Positions 61,777 to 64,000 of a stretch of 64,000 bases of DNA are shown here, one piece after another. The translations under genes were made by a program, and so were the position numbers. The notes under the pieces are model-generated. The model saw only the letters and a program-made list of their open reading frames with translations. It was not told where the DNA came from and searched no databases. Location of the stretch: contig NZ_CP089291.1 in assembly GCF_022818495.1 (NCBI RefSeq), positions 4,605,501 through 4,669,500 on the forward strand, given 5' to 3'. The DNA comes from Fodinisporobacter ferrooxydans. Lineage in GTDB: Bacteria; Bacillota; Bacilli; Tumebacillales; MYW30-H2. The first letter of the stretch is position 1; every line of letters starts with the position of its first letter.

Positions 61777-61929
61777 CTGATAGACCTCCCTATATTTACG
61801 GCAAAAAGCCAATTTTTTCTATCATTAGTCATCAATGTATTCTGGAGTCTTGTAATCAGGAAAGGCGATTTCCTATATTTTGTACAAATAGTTATTTATA
61901 CTAAATTAAAAATACAGGTTAAAAATGCA

Positions 61930-61976
61930 GAAAAAATCTCACGCCTTTCGTCAAAAATCGCGAAAAAGCATGAGAT
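61930..61976 (-). terminator. Terminator after the glycosyltransferase
   Basis: On the minus strand ATCTCATGC pairs with GCGTGAGAT (one G-U), with inner pairing, and is followed by six T. Confidence 0.85.
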
Positions 61977-62019
61977 GAAGTATAGCATGCGTTGTATTGC
62001 CTTATTTTTTTCTCGTTTT

Positions 62020-63051
62020 CTATTTTGAGATTCTGGCATGATAAATATCTTCGATTGCTTGCACAATATTTGTTTCAAAATTTTGCTGTGTAAGCCTGCT
62101 GGCAGAATGCAACCCGCCGCGCACAAGTTTTTGGGCTAACGCTTGGTCTGTTAAAACTTGCATAATTCCTTCTGCGATTGATTCCGGATTTTTCGGCGGC
62201 ACAATATACGCACTATGTCCATGTTCACAAAAATCCAAAATGCCGCCGGAATTTGTCGTTACTACAGGTGTTCCGCAAACCATGGCTTCCAGAGGCGGCA
62301 AACCGAACCCTTCCATCCAGGACGTAGAAACAAACACATCGGCAGAACGATAAAGATCCACCATTTCCTGATCTGTTTTCGGCTGGAACGTTCGATGTGG
62401 AATTCCCGGAAGCGGGAGTATTGTCTCCGTGCAGATCATATGAACGATAAAATCTTCTGGATATATTTTCCTGAAAATTTGCATGCTTTTTACAAAATCT
62501 TCGTATCATTTCAACCGATAACCCAATTTCGGATCCCGGGCAATATAAAGAATCACTTTCTTTTTATTTTCATCGTTTCTTTTCTCCTGTTTTGATCCAG
62601 GGTTGTATAGATCGGGATCCAGTCCTAAATTCACGATTGCCGCACTTCGTTTATGTGTATAGTTGTATAATTGCTCATCAAGCCAATGGGATACAGAGAC
62701 AACCGGTACATCGCGTGTATACGTCCATACTGCATAATCTGCATCCTGCACCCATAGCGGCTCAAATCCTTGACAGAGCCGGACGCATTTTTCGGGCCAA
62801 GCCTCATATGCGGGAGCGAATGTCGTATAAAAATTAGGCAATATGACATCCCCGTCAGGTATATATTCTTTGCTTACTTTAGGAACAGGCACCTTTGTCA
62901 GCTTGCATTGCACGTTGTAATTGACTGGAGACCAGTAGGGAAGAATGATTTCTGTTTCATGCCCTCTCGCATGCAAGGCATTCGCAATTTCAACGAGTAT
63001 TTTACATCCTCCGCCGGTTTCCAGCGATCCCACCGGAATAACAACTTTCAT
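62020..63051 (-). pseudogene. Glycosyltransferase family 4 with an in-frame UGA (likely nonsense mutation)
   Basis: Two open frames in the same reading frame are separated only by TGA at 62506-62508. Joined, they give about 343 residues of a GT4-like enzyme. The N-terminal half has GSLETGGGCKILVEIANAL, and the C-terminal half has RSADVFVSTSWMEGFGLPP, then EAMVCGTPVV, the nucleotide-sugar site. The break falls at a spot where relatives often have Gly (L-K-G-Y-E-D-F), one base from GGA. No SECIS-like hairpin follows. A sequencing error is possible. GGGGAGG precedes the ATG at 63051. Confidence 0.8.
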
Positions 63052-63339
63052 TGTTGCGACCTCCCCAAAACGTATACTGTAACATACTGCCGTGATACGC
63101 AAAGTGTTTTTATACTTGCCTATTAAAAAGAAATTGTATGTTCAAACATACCAAAATACTGATATCTCTTTTCCAATTACAAAATTGTATTGCCTCTATG
63201 TCTTTCGCACAAATTCTAGTAAAATCCACTGGTATCCATAAAATCCAAAGAGCTTGTTACATATTTTAGAAAATGAATCAAAAAAATTTAGCAAGTGGAA
63301 TGGCTAGAGGAAAGAGAGATCCGATAGGAGGTTTACCAT

Positions 63340-64000
63340 TTGAATGCCGTGATCATAACCGGTGGGAAAGGAACGAGATTGGCTCCCTATACAAACGCGC
63401 TGCCAAAAGGGCTCTTGCCGATTGGAAGTCAGCCGATTTTAGAAATCATCGTAAAACAACTTCGAAGCTATGGGTTTGACAGGATTACAATGGCATGCGG
63501 TTATTTGGCGCCATTGATTCAATCCTATTTTATAGATGGAAAAAAATGGGGAGTAGACATTGATTATATCTTGGAAAATAAACCATTGGGAACAGCAGGC
63601 CCGCTAAAAGGATTACAAAACGTAACAGAACCATTTTTGGTCATGAATTGTGACGTGCTGACAACATTAGATTTTAAAAAACTATGGAATTTTCATTGCA
63701 ACAAACACGGTCTTTTAACGATTGCCGCACAGAAAAAAAGCAACATATTGGATTATGGAGTACTTGAAACAGAAGGAGACATTGTAATCGATATTATCGA
63801 AAAACCAAAGGTTGACGCGTATATCAACATGGGAATTTATGTTATGAGTCCGATTGTACTAGATTATATTCCGGAGCAAACGTTTTTCAATATTCCTGAA
63901 TTGATTCGTTGTTTGCTTGACGATCAGAAAAAAATATTGCATTTCTCAAATAATGATTTTTGGCTGGATATCGGCCGCCCAAGTGATTATGTGCGAGCGA
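63340..64000 (+). CDS. Sugar-phosphate nucleotidyltransferase (partial, cut by window edge)
   Basis: An open frame from TTG 63340 runs past the window end. It encodes MNAVIITGGKGTRLAPYTN, then ALPKGLLPIGSQPILE with the catalytic Lys region, ENKPLGTAGPLKGL, VMNCDVLT and NMGIYVMSPIVL. This is a nucleotidyltransferase of the RmlA/ManC-like class, activating a sugar-1-phosphate. AGGAGG lies eight bases upstream. It starts a plus-strand part of the polysaccharide region; the activated sugar cannot be told from this part. Confidence 0.88.
   Translation, partial: MNAVIITGGKGTRLAPYTNALPKGLLPIGSQPILEIIVKQLRSYGFDRITMACGYLAPLIQSYFIDGKKWGVDIDYILENKPLGTAGPLKGLQNVTEPFLVMNCDVLTTLDFKKLWNFHCNKHGLLTIAAQKKSNILDYGVLETEGDIVIDIIEKPKVDAYINMGIYVMSPIVLDYIPEQTFFNIPELIRCLLDDQKKILHFSNNDFWLDIGRPSDYVRA

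Noticed and set aside
62506-62508. UGA in the glycosyltransferase as a second selenocysteine codon
   Set aside because: No short G-loop hairpin lies 16-37 nt downstream, the family has no redox Cys at this place, and the residue is normally Gly. A nonsense mutation or base error is simpler.

Overview
This window is chromosomal DNA from a low-to-mid GC, endospore-forming Firmicute (Bacilli). The supporting signs are sporulation genes ytrH and ytrI, yqgQ, a fadN-fadA-fadE operon in the Bacillus order, a T-box leader, LysM and 3D wall proteins, strong GGAGG ribosome sites, and frequent TTG and GTG starts. Fused isobutyryl-CoA mutase (IcmF), a seven-iron ferredoxin and a heme-copper-oxidase-like membrane protein suggest a relative of the Alicyclobacillus/Effusibacillus/Kyrpidia group. 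That placement is inference. No rRNA, tRNA, CRISPR array, prophage or complete insertion sequence was seen.

Layout. 1-9 kb: a seven-iron ferredoxin, a 160-bp interspersed repeat, a YIP1-like membrane protein, uppP, icmF, a malic enzyme, and a DAHP synthase behind a T-box that reads as tyrosine-specific. 9-19 kb: a CAP/LysM wall protein, yqgQ, a complete branched-chain amino acid importer (livJHMGF), an MqsR-like toxin with an MqsA/Panacea antitoxin, and aroA. 19-30 kb: a LysM-3D wall protein, the fadNAE beta-oxidation operon, a HIT protein, three linked membrane-protein genes of unknown role (two are tandem paralogues), and a stand-alone trpB. 30-39 kb: a beta-hydroxyacid dehydrogenase, a cupredoxin-fold protein without its usual copper ligands, an overlapping ferritin-like/phospholipase-D/PAP2 operon, galU, a TcaA-like protein, ytrH-ytrI, and ddl. 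39-46 kb: an oligopeptide ABC importer whose oppD is reduced to a C-terminal remnant next to the second copy of the 160-bp repeat, then an oxidase-like membrane protein with four 18-bp tandem repeats upstream. 46-58 kb: a 44-residue small protein, RluA-type pseudouridine synthase, ispH, an rRNA m5C methyltransferase, a SelW-like selenoprotein, SGNH and M20 hydrolases, modA-modB facing an excisionase-type regulator, an EamA transporter and a lipoprotein cyclophilin. 58-64 kb: a surface-polysaccharide region with three amino-sugar nucleotide enzymes, a glycosyltransferase broken by one in-frame UGA, and a sugar nucleotidyltransferase cut by the window edge.

How the genes connect. Several genes concern acyl-CoA use: fadNAE degrades fatty acids, IcmF interconverts isobutyryl- and butyryl-CoA, and the Liv system imports branched-chain amino acids, whose degradation yields branched acyl-CoAs. 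The fadN and icmF promoter regions share a similar imperfect palindrome, so a common repressor is plausible. aroF, aroA and trpB belong to aromatic amino acid synthesis but are dispersed.

The most notable item is the gene at 50375-50629 (minus strand). Conventional ORF calling starts it after an in-frame UGA. Reading through the UGA restores a full SelW/Rdx-family protein with a CxxU active site. A six-base-pair hairpin with a G-first apical loop lies 16 nt after the UGA, as expected for a bacterial SECIS element. This contrasts with the UGA in the glycosyltransferase at 62506-62508, which has no such hairpin and looks like a nonsense mutation.
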